NCBI RefSeq assembly: GCF_000308875.1
Contig: NZ_BAGL01000002.1
Span: forward strand, 1-64,000
Direction: 5' to 3'
From: Nocardia transvalensis NBRC 15921
GTDB lineage: Bacteria > Actinomycetota > Actinomycetes > Mycobacteriales > Mycobacteriaceae
DNA: 64,000 nt
The number at the start of each line of letters is the position of its first letter. The first letter of the stretch is position 1. The notes below the pieces were generated by a model. The model was not told the origin of the DNA, searched no databases, and saw only the letters and a program-made list of their open reading frames with translations. The translations under genes and the position numbers were made by a program. Positions 43,138 to 52,114 of the stretch are shown in pieces.

Positions 43138-43169
43138 GCCGCAAACCCGCGACGCCGAAGGCGGCGCCA
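43138..43169. repeat. Leader motif shared with 376-407 (copy 2)
   Basis: GCCGCAAACCC followed by CGCCGAAGGC, differing from copy 1 in about four positions, lies about 80-110 bp upstream of the penicillin-binding protein start on the same strand as that gene. Confidence 0.5.
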
Positions 43170-43171
43170 TT

Positions 43172-43191
43172 AAACCCAGTAGTCTGGGTTT
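43172..43191 (+). terminator. AAACCCAG-TAGT-CTGGGTTT hairpin
   Basis: A perfect 8-bp stem with a 4-base loop ends in TTT, 130 bp after the sugar permease stop and 55 bp before the penicillin-binding protein start. It may terminate the ABC operon or act in the leader of the following gene. Confidence 0.55.
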
Positions 43192-43245
43192 GGATCGTTG
43201 TTCAGGTAGGTGTTCACGCAGGTTCGTCCGACATCTCAGGAGATG

Positions 43246-45516
43246 ATGGTGGGCTCGATCCGTAGAGAGAACCGCGGCGGCCGGGATTCGGCACCGTATT
43301 CCTCGGTCGCCGGATGGAACGAGCCCACCAGTGTCAGAGCCCGTCGCCAGCAGATCCAATCCGGCCGCCCGCGCCGCCGCGTGAAGCCGCCGAATCGCGA
43401 CGATCCGGAACACCGCCCGCGCACCCGGGCACAGCGGGTGCGGCGGCTGCTGCTGGCGCTGTTCCTGATCTTCCTGGTCCTGCCGGCGCTGCTGATGACC
43501 CTCGCCTACTGGAGTGCCGAGATCCCGGATCCGGCGGCGGTGCAGACCAATCAGATCGCCACCATCACCGCCTCCGACGGCAACACGGTGCTGGCGAAAG
43601 TGGTTCCGCCGGAAGGTAACCGCACGCCGGTGCCGCTGTCGGACGTGCCGCAGCCGGTGCGCGACGCGATGCTCTCGGCCGAGGACCGCAACTTCTACAC
43701 CAACCCCGGCTACTCGACGTCGGCCTTCCTGCGCGCGGCCCGCGACAACCTGCTCGGCCGCGACGACGCCGGCGGCGGATCCACCATCACCCAGCAGTAC
43801 GTCAAGAACGCCTTCCTCAGCTCCGAGCGGACCATGTCGCGCAAGATGCGCGAGCTGATCATCTCGGCGAAGATGGCCCGCCAGTGGAGCAAGGACGACA
43901 TCCTCGCGGCCTACTTCAACACGATCTACTACGGCCGCGGCGCCTACGGCATCGCGGCGGCGGCCAAGGCGTATTTCGACAAGCCGGTCCCGCAGCTGAC
44001 CATGGCCGAGGGCGCGGTGCTCGCCTCCGTGGTGCGCACGCCGTCGATCCTCGATCCGGAAACCCATCTGCCGCAACTGAAAGCGCGCTGGAACTACGTG
44101 CTCGACGGGATGGTCGAGATGGGCACGCTGCCGGCCGCGCAGCGCACCGGCATCGAGTTCCCGGACATCGCGCCGATCACGGTCGCGGCCGACGATTCCG
44201 CGCGCGGCCCGTCCGGTCTGATCCGCACCCAGGTGCTGCGCGAACTACGCGCGGCCGGGGTCAGCGAGCAGGACATCAACACGGGCGCGCTACAGGTGGT
44301 CACCACGCTCGACGCGCGCGCCCAGCAGTCCGCGGCCGACGCGGTGCACAACCGGCTGGGGCCGCAGCCGCCGGAGCTACGCGGCGCGGTGGTGTCGATC
44401 GATCCGCGCTCGGGGGCGGTGCGCGCCTACTACGGCGGCGAGGACGGGGCCGGCTTCGATTTCGCGCAGGCCCCCCTGCAGACCGGATCGTCGTTCAAGA
44501 CGTTCGCGGTGCTGGCGGCCCTGCAGCAGGGTATGCCGATGACATATCAGCTCGACAGCAGCCCGGTGACGGTGAACGGGGTCAAGGTCACCAATGTCGA
44601 GGGCGAGTCGTGCGGCACCTGTTCGATGGCCGAGGCCTTCAAACGCTCGCTGAACACCAGTTTCTACCGGCTCGCCAATGTGGTGGGCCCGCAGGCCATC
44701 GCCGACGCCGCGCATATGGCCGGCATTCCGGACCAGATTCCGGGGGTGCCCGGCCGGACGCTCACCGAGGACGGCGGACCGCCGTCGCCGTCGATCGTGC
44801 TCGGCGTCTACTCGGTGCGGCCCATCGATATGGCCTCGGCCTACGCGACGGTGGCCGCCTCCGGGATCTACCACCAGCCGTACTTCGTGCAGCGCGTCGT
44901 CACCGGCGACGGGCGGGTGCTGCTGGACCGCGGCGCCCAGGGCGGCAAGGGCCAGATGCCGCCGGGCCAGCAGCGGCTGCCGCGGCACGTCGCCGACGCC
45001 GCCGCCCAGGCGATGCGGCCCATCGCCGCCTATTCCAACGGGCACGACCTGGCGGGCCGCCCGTCGGCGGCCAAGACGGGCACGACCCAGCTGGGCGATA
45101 CCGGCGCCAACAAGGACGCCTGGATGATCGGCTTCACGCCGTCGCTGTCCACCGCGGTCTGGATCGGCACCGAGCAGTCGCAGCCGATCGTCACCTCGCG
45201 GGGCGGCCCCATCTACGGCTCCGGACTGCCCGCCGACATCTGGAAGCAGACGATGGACGGCGCGCTGGCCGGGAGCCCGGTCGAGCAGTTGGCGGCGCCC
45301 GACCCGGCGGCGGGGCAGGCGCCGCTGTTCGGCGGGCCGTCCACGCCGCCGGCCCAGGGGCAGGGGCCGTTCGATGTGCTTGCCCCGCCGTCGGATTCGC
45401 CGGACCCGGTGATCGTCTTCCCGCCCGCACCGGCCGAACCCGCGCCGCAGCCGCCGCCCGCCGAACCCAAACAGGTCGAGATATTCCCCGGCCTGAGCAT
45501 TCCGGTCCCGGGCTGA
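43246..45516 (+). CDS. Class A penicillin-binding protein (GT51 + transpeptidase), PonA1 paralogue
   Basis: About 756 residues. A basic cytoplasmic N-terminus precedes one membrane helix (about 68-90). The GT51 glycosyltransferase has LSAEDRNFYTNPGYS (Glu about 146) and GGGSTITQQYVKNAF. The penicillin-binding domain shows SSFK (about 415), SLN (about 468) and KTGT (about 609). A Pro-rich tail ends EIFPGLSIPVPG, the same ending style as the second class A protein at 49.3 kb. It polymerises and cross-links peptidoglycan. The start is ambiguous: GTG 43210, ATG 43243, ATG 43246 and GTG 43249 are in frame, and the CAGGAG site suits the last two best. Confidence 0.93.
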   Translation: MVGSIRRENRGGRDSAPYSSVAGWNEPTSVRARRQQIQSGRPRRRVKPPNRDDPEHRPRTRAQRVRRLLLALFLIFLVLPALLMTLAYWSAEIPDPAAVQTNQIATITASDGNTVLAKVVPPEGNRTPVPLSDVPQPVRDAMLSAEDRNFYTNPGYSTSAFLRAARDNLLGRDDAGGGSTITQQYVKNAFLSSERTMSRKMRELIISAKMARQWSKDDILAAYFNTIYYGRGAYGIAAAAKAYFDKPVPQLTMAEGAVLASVVRTPSILDPETHLPQLKARWNYVLDGMVEMGTLPAAQRTGIEFPDIAPITVAADDSARGPSGLIRTQVLRELRAAGVSEQDINTGALQVVTTLDARAQQSAADAVHNRLGPQPPELRGAVVSIDPRSGAVRAYYGGEDGAGFDFAQAPLQTGSSFKTFAVLAALQQGMPMTYQLDSSPVTVNGVKVTNVEGESCGTCSMAEAFKRSLNTSFYRLANVVGPQAIADAAHMAGIPDQIPGVPGRTLTEDGGPPSPSIVLGVYSVRPIDMASAYATVAASGIYHQPYFVQRVVTGDGRVLLDRGAQGGKGQMPPGQQRLPRHVADAAAQAMRPIAAYSNGHDLAGRPSAAKTGTTQLGDTGANKDAWMIGFTPSLSTAVWIGTEQSQPIVTSRGGPIYGSGLPADIWKQTMDGALAGSPVEQLAAPDPAAGQAPLFGGPSTPPAQGQGPFDVLAPPSDSPDPVIVFPPAPAEPAPQPPPAEPKQVEIFPGLSIPVPG

Positions 45517-45850
45517 ACGACAACGGTGGGCCGACCGAGTTGTGACAAAACGAATCCTCGGAGTGGAGCCATCACTCGATCGCCGCCGATAGGGTGGAGC
45601 CGGGTGAGAACCCGGTGCGCACGCGGCGCACCTGCGCCGGAAAGATTCCGAATGGGCCGATGTCCGACGACGGTGGCAGGATGCGGGAGGATGTGCGCAC
45701 AGTGAGTAACCAACGGGACGTACCCGGCACCGAGGACCGCGCCGCGAGTGGTCCCGGGCGGGATCGGACCCCGCTGGCAGCAATGTGGAGTCCGGCGCAG
45801 GCCCGTGCCGCGCGGGTCTGCACACAGCACGAGACATAGGGGCGACACCG
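45517..45850. other. 334-bp gap with two hairpins, no convincing gene
   Basis: CCGGGTGAGAACCCGG (45600-45615, GAGA loop) and GGCGCACCTGCGCC (45625-45638) form consecutive hairpins. An 81-codon frame at 45594-45839 has an acidic/Arg-rich product with no hydrophobic or conserved features and is not called. Possibly a structured leader for the GyrI-like genes. Confidence 0.5.
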
Positions 45851-46318
45851 GTGGATTTCAATGTCGTTGACCGCCACGAGACGCTGGTGGCGGGGACGGT
45901 GCTTCGGAGCCCGGCGCTCGCGGTCGAGGGACCGCGCCGGTTGAAGGTGGAGGAGGCATGGAAGCGCAATCTCGCGCGCGAACTGCCCGGTCCGCCCGCG
46001 ACGGCGTACGTGGACCACGCACCGGAGATCGGCTCGTATCTGACCCATATCGTCGGCTATCGCTGCGAGAGCCTGGACGATCTGCTGCCCGGCGACGTGC
46101 TGGCCCGGGTGCCGGGCGGCCGGTTCGCCCGGTTCATCCGTACCGGCGACGATCTCGGCGACACCATCGTCTCGATCTGGCGCGCGGTGTGGGATCTCGA
46201 GGCCGCCGGGGCGCTGGTCCGCGCCTATACCGGAGATTTCGAGCACTATCCGGATTCGAAGACGGTCGAGGTGTTCGTCGCGCTGGAAGACGGCACCACC
46301 GGCGATGACGACAGTTAG
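45851..46318 (+). CDS. GyrI-like effector-binding domain protein (first of pair)
   Basis: The 155-residue protein resembles the AraC effector-binding/GyrI-like fold: an N-terminal FNVVDRHETLVAGTVLRSP strand region, ITHIVGYRC-type central strand (YLTHIVGYRCESLDDL), VLARVPGGRFARFIRTGD and a C-terminal YPDSKTVEVFVALED. The pattern repeats in the next gene, so the two are tandem paralogues separated by 11 bp. There is no DNA-binding domain; stand-alone GyrI-like proteins bind small ligands or act as hydrolases of cyclopropanoid toxins. The start is GTG 45851. Confidence 0.8.
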   Translation: MDFNVVDRHETLVAGTVLRSPALAVEGPRRLKVEEAWKRNLARELPGPPATAYVDHAPEIGSYLTHIVGYRCESLDDLLPGDVLARVPGGRFARFIRTGDDLGDTIVSIWRAVWDLEAAGALVRAYTGDFEHYPDSKTVEVFVALEDGTTGDDDS

Positions 46319-46329
46319 GGGGCACAACC

Positions 46330-46755
46330 GTGGACTTCGAAATTGTCACACTGGAGGAGAGTCTGGTCGGCGGCCTGACGGTGCCGCTGGCCGGGCGTGA
46401 GGTGACCGCGCGGGATCTGGATCTGGTGAACTTCACCTGGGACCGGTACCTCTCCCGGGAGAAGAACGTGTCCCGGGTGGCGGCCTATATCGGCCAGCAC
46501 GACCATGCCGTCGCCGTCCTCGGCTACGCGCTGGAATCGTTGGGGCAGTTGGATGTCGGCGATGTGATCACCCGGATCCCGTCCGGCCGCTACGCCAAGT
46601 TCGTCGTCTCCGACAAGCCCTACGACCTGCTACGCACGGCCTGGGCGAAGGTGGCGAAGGCCGAGGGCGCGGGAACCATCACGCGCTCCCATCGCGCGGA
46701 GGTGGAGCGGTACGTCGGGCCGACGTCGGTAGAGGTGTACGTCTCGCTGGATTGA
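46330..46755 (+). CDS. GyrI-like effector-binding domain protein (second of pair)
   Basis: The 141-residue protein aligns by eye with the preceding gene product: FEIVTLEESLVGGLTVPLAG, HAVAVLGYALESLGQLDVGD, ITRIPSGRYAKFVVSDKPYD and VERYVGPTSVEVYVSLD. It shares the GyrI-like fold call and lacks a DNA-binding domain. A GGGGGGCACAACC stretch precedes the GTG start. Divergence between the copies is high, so the duplication is old. It is followed by a repeat-rich segment and the convergent ino1 gene. Confidence 0.8.
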   Translation: MDFEIVTLEESLVGGLTVPLAGREVTARDLDLVNFTWDRYLSREKNVSRVAAYIGQHDHAVAVLGYALESLGQLDVGDVITRIPSGRYAKFVVSDKPYDLLRTAWAKVAKAEGAGTITRSHRAEVERYVGPTSVEVYVSLD

Positions 46756-46757
46756 TC

Positions 46758-46836
46758 CCGGCCAAAAGCGTGCCGGGACCAGGACGTTGAGCGTGCCGGG
46801 GCCAGGGCGTTGAGCATGCCGGGACCAGGACGTTCA
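46758..46836. repeat. Repeat element copy followed by three tandem 22-23-bp units
   Basis: CCCGGCCAAAAGCGTGCCGGG occupies 46758-46778 directly after the GyrI-like stop. The right end of the element (GCGTGCCGGG) is then reiterated: units begin at 46769, 46792 and 46814 with lengths 23, 22 and 23, each followed by a CCAGG and GCGTT/ACGTT body. The arrangement parallels that at 55.1 kb. Confidence 0.75.
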
Positions 46837-46924
46837 TGGCCCGGCTCGGTTTTCAGTGGCCTCCGCGCAAGCGACGAAGGAGCAAGCGGAGGTCGCTGAA
46901 AACCGAGCCTTCGAGGGCCATGAA
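46833..46924. repeat. Long imperfect inverted repeat between convergent genes
   Basis: The arm 46833-46866 (starting TTCATGGCCC, containing GGCTCGGTTTTCAG and ending CCTCCGC) pairs with 46886-46924 (GCGGAGG...CTGAAAACCGAGCC...GGGCCATGAA) around a 19-base loop, with one small bulge. It lies about 30 bp beyond the ino1 stop and is probably the terminator of both converging transcripts, or a mobile dyad repeat. Confidence 0.75.
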
Positions 46925-46952
46925 CCCGCCGTGCCGGAGGCGCGGCAGACAC

Positions 46953-48050
46953 TCAAGCGCCGATGATGAACTCCTCCAGCTGCGTCCGGGCGACGTCGTC
47001 CGCGAGCTGCTTGGGCGGGGACTTCATCAGGTAGGCCGAGGCCGGGAGGATCGGGCCGCCGAGGCCGCGGTCCTTGGCGATCTTGGCCGCGCGGATGGCA
47101 TCGATGATGATGCCCGCCGAGTTCGGCGAATCCCATACCTCGAGCTTGTACTCCAGGTTCAGCGGCACGTCACCGAAGGCGCGGCCCTCGAGCCGCACGT
47201 AGGCCCACTTGCGGTCGTCGAGCCAGCCGACGTGGTCGGACGGGCCGATGTGCACGTCGCCCGCGCCCAGTTCCTTCTTCAGGTTGCTGGTGACGGCCTG
47301 GGTCTTCGAGATCTTCTTGGACTCCAGACGCTCGCGCTCGAGCATGTTCTTGAAGTCCATGTTGCCGCCGACGTTCAGCTGCATGGTGCGGTCGAGCTGC
47401 ACGCCGCGGTCCTCGAACAGCTTGGCCATCACGCGGTGGGTGATGGTCGCGCCGACCTGGCTCTTGATGTCGTCGCCGACGATCGGGACGCCGGCATCGG
47501 CGAACTTCTTCGCCCACGCCGGATCCGAGGCGATGAATACCGGCAGCGCGTTCACAAATGCGACACCGGCGTCGATGGCACACTGCGCGTAGAACTTGTC
47601 GGCATCCTCCGAACCCACCGGCAGGTAGGACACCAGCACGTCGACCTCGGCATCCTTCAGGGCCTGCACCACGTCGACCGCTTCGCTGTCGGACAGCTCG
47701 ATGGTCTCCGCGTAGTACTTGCCGATGCCGTCCAGCGTCGGGCCGCGCTGCACGGTGACACCGCTGGGCGGCACATCCGAGATCTTGATGGTGTTGTTCT
47801 CGCTGGCGAAGATCGCGTCCGACAGGTCGAATCCGACCTTCTTGGCGTCGACGTCGAACGCGGCGACGAACGTCACATCGCGGACGTGGTAGGGGCCGAA
47901 CTTGACGTGCATGAGCCCGGGGACGGTCGCGTTCTCGTCCGCGTCCGCGTAGTACTGCACGCCCTGGACCAGCGAAGAGGCGCAGTTGCCCACACCCACG
48001 ATGGCCACGCGAATCTCGCTGGCGCTCTCAGCCGTGTTGACATCACTCAT
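46953..48050 (-). CDS. ino1: Inositol-3-phosphate synthase
   Basis: The 365-residue protein is the actinobacterial myo-inositol-1-phosphate synthase: NAD-binding [20 protein letters not shown] (about 14-33), [50 protein letters not shown] and the KAYVRLEG-like [17 protein letters not shown]. It converts glucose-6-phosphate to inositol-1-phosphate for phosphatidylinositol, mycothiol and lipoglycans. The start overlaps the stop of a PadR regulator by 8 bp, the same pair as Rv0046c-Rv0047c of M. tuberculosis. Confidence 0.97.
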   Translation of the reverse strand: MSDVNTAESASEIRVAIVGVGNCASSLVQGVQYYADADENATVPGLMHVKFGPYHVRDVTFVAAFDVDAKKVGFDLSDAIFASENNTIKISDVPPSGVTVQRGPTLDGIGKYYAETIELSDSEAVDVVQALKDAEVDVLVSYLPVGSEDADKFYAQCAIDAGVAFVNALPVFIASDPAWAKKFADAGVPIVGDDIKSQVGATITHRVMAKLFEDRGVQLDRTMQLNVGGNMDFKNMLERERLESKKISKTQAVTSNLKKELGAGDVHIGPSDHVGWLDDRKWAYVRLEGRAFGDVPLNLEYKLEVWDSPNSAGIIIDAIRAAKIAKDRGLGGPILPASAYLMKSPPKQLADDVARTQLEEFIIGA

Positions 48051-48600
48051 GGCCGATATTTCCCTCTTTCTGTGGTGCCGACTTCATTGACTGCTCCGCT
48101 GCAATCAACTCGTTGAGCCAGCGCACTTCGCGCTCGCTCGATTCCAGACCGAGCTGGTGGAGCTGGCGGGTGTAGCGATCCAGGGTGCCGCTGGCCCGTT
48201 TGATCGCCTCCCGCAAACCTTCTCGGCGCTCTTCGACCTGCCGCCGCCTGCCCTCGAGAATTCGCATCCGCGCCTCGGCGGGGGTGCGGCTGAAGAAGGC
48301 GAGGTGGACGCCGAAGCCGTCGTCGGTGTAGTTCTGCGGGCCGGTGTCGGCGAGCAGTTCGCTGAACCGCTCCCTGCCGACCTCGGTCAGCTGATACACC
48401 CGGCGCGCCCGGCGCGTGACCGCTCCGGCGGGGCTCTCCTCCGCGATCAGCCCGTCGGCCTGCATGCGGCGCAGCGTCGGGTAGAGCGATCCGTAGGAGA
48501 AGGCCCGGAACGGCCCCAACAGCCCGGTCAGCCGCTTGCGCAACTCGTAGCCGTGCATGGACGACTCCAGGAGCAGCCCGAGAATCGCCAGTTCGAGCAC
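48043..48600 (-). CDS. PadR-family regulator upstream of ino1
   Basis: The 185-residue PadR protein has an N-terminal winged helix ([52 protein letters not shown]) and a C-terminal coiled-coil helix bundle with [20 protein letters not shown] for dimerisation. The GTG start is preceded by AGGAGGTG. It overlaps ino1 by 8 bp and is the orthologue of Rv0047c by position; mycobacterial work implicates this type (IpsA is a different, LacI-type) only loosely, so control of ino1 is inferred from coupling. Confidence 0.92.
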   Translation of the reverse strand: MLELAILGLLLESSMHGYELRKRLTGLLGPFRAFSYGSLYPTLRRMQADGLIAEESPAGAVTRRARRVYQLTEVGRERFSELLADTGPQNYTDDGFGVHLAFFSRTPAEARMRILEGRRRQVEERREGLREAIKRASGTLDRYTRQLHQLGLESSEREVRWLNELIAAEQSMKSAPQKEGNIGHE

Positions 48601-48747
48601 GGGCCCCACCTCCTGACTGTTCTTTCCTGACCTAACTGCTGGATGCGATTGCCAACTATATCGGACCGATACATCTGACAACACCCTCCGGATCCCTTGT
48701 ACTTTGCGGGAGGCGCGGCGTCGGTCCTCCCCGCTACTCTGGGTGGC

Positions 48748-49155
48748 GTGCGAATTCAGCGGCAGGTGGTCGACTATGCGCTCCGGCGCAGGTCGCTGCT
48801 GGCCGACGTCTATGCGGGCCGGGTGAACGTCGCCGAGGTGTGCGATGCGAACCCGTATCTGTTGCGGGCGGCGAAGTTCCATGGGCGGGGGAGCGAGGTC
48901 ACATGCCCCATCTGCAGGAAAGAGCAGTTGACTCTCGTATCGTGGGTCTACGGCGAGGGGCTGGGCTCGGTCGCGGGCTCGGCTCGCACGCCCGAGGAAC
49001 TGGTCCGGCTGGCCGAGTCCCGCGAGGAGTTCACGGTGCACGTCGTCGAGGTGTGCCGTACCTGCAGCTGGAACCATCTGGTGCAGTCCTATGTGCTCGG
49101 GCATGCGCCGACGCCTCGCCGCCGTACCGGTACCCGTCGGTCCGCCGCCGAGTGA
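48748..49155 (+). CDS. DUF5318 family protein
   Basis: The 135-residue protein starts RIQRQVVDYALRRRSLLADV and carries two CXXC pairs, CPIC and CRTC, about 60 residues apart, consistent with one zinc site. YEGLGSVAGSARTPEEL-like segments (YGEGLGSVAGSARTPEELVR) and SWNHLVQSY are conserved in the family. It corresponds in size and position to Rv0049. GTG 48748 gives the family length. It is divergent from the PadR-ino1 pair and upstream of ponA1. Function unknown. Confidence 0.88.
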   Translation: MRIQRQVVDYALRRRSLLADVYAGRVNVAEVCDANPYLLRAAKFHGRGSEVTCPICRKEQLTLVSWVYGEGLGSVAGSARTPEELVRLAESREEFTVHVVEVCRTCSWNHLVQSYVLGHAPTPRRRTGTRRSAAE

Positions 49156-49316
49156 TGGGCACCGCCGACTGATATGCGGAGCACAGGTGTGCCCGCCAGC
49201 GATCGCGCGCCGGGAGGCGCGGAGCGCGCGTGCGTACGTAACCGCGTAGGCTCCCGCTCCGATCCCCAACCGACAAGCGCGACGATCGCAACGAGCTACC
49301 CGGACCGTTTCGAGTT

Positions 49317-52103
49317 ATGGAGATCCAGGCTGTGACTTCGCCCAACGACGATGGACCCCAGGGCGGGCGCCCCCCGCGCGGCACACAACCGGGGCCGGGC
49401 GGGTATCCGCCGCCCCGGCCGTCGGGCCCGCCGCCCGGCCGCCCCCTGCCCCCGGTTCGTCCCGGGCAGGGTCCCGGACCCCGAGGTGGCGGGCAGCCGC
49501 CGCGTCGTGGTGCGCCGCCGCCTCCCCAGGGCAATACGCGCGGCCCGCAGCCGCCGCGCGGCCCCGGCGGGCAGCCGCCACGCCGCCCCGGACCTCCGCC
49601 GCCACAGCGTCCCGGTCCGCCCGAGGGATCGCAGGGCACGCAGAAGCTCGGCAGGCCCGATCCGGGCGCCAAGAAGGGTTCGGCGGGCACGCTCAGCGAG
49701 GCGGTGGCCCAGCGCGGTCAGCGCGGCGGCACGGCCACCCGGCCGCGGTCGGCCCGCGACGGCAGCCGGCCCGCCTCCGGCCCCATCACCGGCGGTCACC
49801 GCGCCGCCGGCGGCGGCCCGCCGTCCGGACCACCACCACGCAAGGGCGGCGGTGGCTCCGGCCCGGGTGGGCGGCGACCGCAGGCGAAGAAGAAGTCGCC
49901 GTGGCGCATCGTGCGCCGGGTGCTCTACGTCCTGGTGGCGCTGGCGATCGTGGTCCCGAGCGCGGTCTTCCTGATCGCGTACACCACGGTGTCGGTACCC
50001 AAGCCGGGTGATCTCAAAACCAATCAGGTGGCCACGATCATGGCTTCCGACGGCACGTCCGAGATCAGCAAGATCGTGCCGGACAACGGAAACCGCTCCG
50101 ACGTGACCATCGACCAGATCCCGCCGGCCGTGCGCAACGCGGTGATCGCGGCCGAGGACCGGGACTTCTACACCAACCCCGGCTTCTCCATCTCCGGCTT
50201 CGCCCGCGCCGCGCGCGACAACGTGCTCGGCAAGGACAGCGCCGGTGGTGGCTCGACGATCACCCAGCAGTACGTCAAGAACTCGATGGTCGGTAACCAG
50301 CGCTCGCTGACTCGTAAGATGCGCGAGCTGGTGATCTCCGCCAAGATGGCGCGGCAGTGGGGCAAGGACGACATCCTGGCCGCCTACCTGAACACCATCC
50401 CGTTCGGCCGCGGCACCTTCGGCATCGACGCGGCGGCGCACGCCTACTTCGACAAGAAGGTGCAGGACCTCACGGTCGAAGAGGGCGCGATGCTGGCCGC
50501 GACCATCCAGCAGCCCTACGGCCTGGACCCGGAGAACAACCCGAAGGGCGCCGAGGCGCGCTGGAACTACGTCCTCGACGGCATGGTCGGCGCGGGCAGC
50601 CTGCCGGCGGCTCAGCGCCAGGGGATGAAGTACCCGGCGGTGCAGCCGTCGAGCAAGGCCGGCGAGGACCCGGCCGGTTCCGGCCCCGAGGGTCTGATCA
50701 AGCGGCAGGTGATGCGCGAGCTGTCGGAGGCCGGGATCAGCGATACCCAGCTCAACACCGAGGGCCTCCAGATCACCACCACCATCGACGCGAAGGCGCA
50801 GAAGGCCGCCGTCGACGCCGTCCAGAAGAACATGAAGGGCGAGCCGGACAATCTGCGTACCGCGGCGGTGTCCGTGGATCCGAAGACGGGCGCGGTGCGG
50901 GCCTATTACGGCGGCGAGAACGGCCAGGGCTACGACTTCGCCAATGCCGGTCTGATGCCCGGCTCGTCGTTCAAGGTGTTCGGCCTGGCGGCGAATCTCG
51001 AACTGGGCAAGCCGCTGTCGACGATGTACGACAGCTCGCCCGTCGAGGTGAACGGCATCAAGATCACCAACGTCGAGGGCGAGCAGTGCGGCACCTGCAC
51101 CATCGCCGAGGCGCTGAAGCGGTCGCTGAACACCAGCTTCTACCGCATGGAGCTGGACATGCCCAACCACTCCGGCCCGCAGAAGATCGCCGATATGGCC
51201 CACAAGCTCGGCATCCCGGACACCATCCCGGGCGTCGGCAAGTCGCTGGTCGACGCGGACGGCGGCGGGCCGAACAACGGCATCGTGCTCGGCCAGTACC
51301 AGGCCCGGCCGCTGGATATGGCCTCGGCGTACGCGACGCTGGCCGCCTCCGGCGTCTACCACAAGCCGCACTTCATCTCGAAGGTCGTGACCGCCGACGG
51401 TCAGGTCCTGCTCGACCGCGGCGACGTCGCGGGCGAACAGCGGGTCCCCGCGGCGATCGCCGACAACGTGACCTCGGCCATGCAGCCCATCGCGGGCTGG
51501 TCGCGGCATCACGATCTGGCCGGCGGCCGCGCGTCCGCGGCCAAGACGGGTACCGCCCAGCTCGGCGAGACCGGTGAGAACCGCGACGCCTGGATGGTCG
51601 GCTACACCCCGACGCTGGCGACCGCGGTCTGGGTCGGCACCGAACAGGGCGAGAAGCTCCGCAATTCCAGCGGCGCCATGGTCTACGGTTCGGGCCTGCC
51701 GTCGGACATCTGGAAGGACACGATGGACGGCGCCCTCAAGGGCACCCCCAACGACAACTTCCCGAAGCCGGCCCCCATCGCCGGGCAGGCGGGCGTGCCG
51801 TCGTGGACCGCGGCCTACACCCCGCCGTCCACCACGCAGGAATACGCCCCGCCGGTGCTCACGACGCCGACGCCGGTGGAGATCCTGCCGGGCATCACCA
51901 TCCCGCTGCCCGGCCTCGCGCCGAGGCAACAGCAGCAGCAACAACCACGACAGCAACAGCAGCAGCAACAGGGCACGGGCGAGGGTCAGGAGCCTGGTCA
52001 GGGCCCGCTGCCCGGCCAGCCGGTCGCCCCGTCCGGTGAACCCGGTGCCCCCGAAGGTAATTCGCCGGGGACAGGAAACGGTACGTCGCCGCGGCAACGG
52101 TAG
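49317..52103 (+). CDS. ponA1: Class A penicillin-binding protein PonA1
   Basis: 928 residues. A disordered cytosolic region of about 195 residues rich in Pro, Gly and Arg precedes the membrane helix (about 200-222). GT51 motifs follow: IAAEDRDFYTNPGFS (Glu about 280) and GGGSTITQQYVKN. Penicillin-binding motifs are SSFK (about 549), SLN (about 603) and KTGT (about 743). The tail has a long poly-Gln stretch and Pro/Gly repeats. It polymerises and cross-links peptidoglycan at the pole. The position upstream of the GT87-like gene matches Rv0050-Rv0051, so this is the PonA1 orthologue and the 43-kb protein is the paralogue. Confidence 0.96.
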   Translation: MEIQAVTSPNDDGPQGGRPPRGTQPGPGGYPPPRPSGPPPGRPLPPVRPGQGPGPRGGGQPPRRGAPPPPQGNTRGPQPPRGPGGQPPRRPGPPPPQRPGPPEGSQGTQKLGRPDPGAKKGSAGTLSEAVAQRGQRGGTATRPRSARDGSRPASGPITGGHRAAGGGPPSGPPPRKGGGGSGPGGRRPQAKKKSPWRIVRRVLYVLVALAIVVPSAVFLIAYTTVSVPKPGDLKTNQVATIMASDGTSEISKIVPDNGNRSDVTIDQIPPAVRNAVIAAEDRDFYTNPGFSISGFARAARDNVLGKDSAGGGSTITQQYVKNSMVGNQRSLTRKMRELVISAKMARQWGKDDILAAYLNTIPFGRGTFGIDAAAHAYFDKKVQDLTVEEGAMLAATIQQPYGLDPENNPKGAEARWNYVLDGMVGAGSLPAAQRQGMKYPAVQPSSKAGEDPAGSGPEGLIKRQVMRELSEAGISDTQLNTEGLQITTTIDAKAQKAAVDAVQKNMKGEPDNLRTAAVSVDPKTGAVRAYYGGENGQGYDFANAGLMPGSSFKVFGLAANLELGKPLSTMYDSSPVEVNGIKITNVEGEQCGTCTIAEALKRSLNTSFYRMELDMPNHSGPQKIADMAHKLGIPDTIPGVGKSLVDADGGGPNNGIVLGQYQARPLDMASAYATLAASGVYHKPHFISKVVTADGQVLLDRGDVAGEQRVPAAIADNVTSAMQPIAGWSRHHDLAGGRASAAKTGTAQLGETGENRDAWMVGYTPTLATAVWVGTEQGEKLRNSSGAMVYGSGLPSDIWKDTMDGALKGTPNDNFPKPAPIAGQAGVPSWTAAYTPPSTTQEYAPPVLTTPTPVEILPGITIPLPGLAPRQQQQQQPRQQQQQQQGTGEGQEPGQGPLPGQPVAPSGEPGAPEGNSPGTGNGTSPRQR

Positions 52104-52114
52104 CCTCGGACGCC

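Noticed and set aside
45590..45660. A possible cobalamin or ydaO-type riboswitch in the leader of the GyrI-like genes
   Set aside because: The GGTGAGAACCCGG stretch looks superficially similar, but the conserved B12-box or ydaO motifs are absent; only simple hairpins remain.
45594..45839. An 81-codon + frame beginning MEPGENPVRTRR in the gap after the first PBP
   Set aside because: No recognisable domain, membrane segment or signal; it covers two RNA-like hairpins and overlaps no ribosome site of quality. Left as intergenic.
49317..49900. Long antisense frames opposite the Pro/Gly-rich N-terminus of PonA1
   Set aside because: High-GC shadow frames; the sense strand has continuous PBP homology and GC3 bias.
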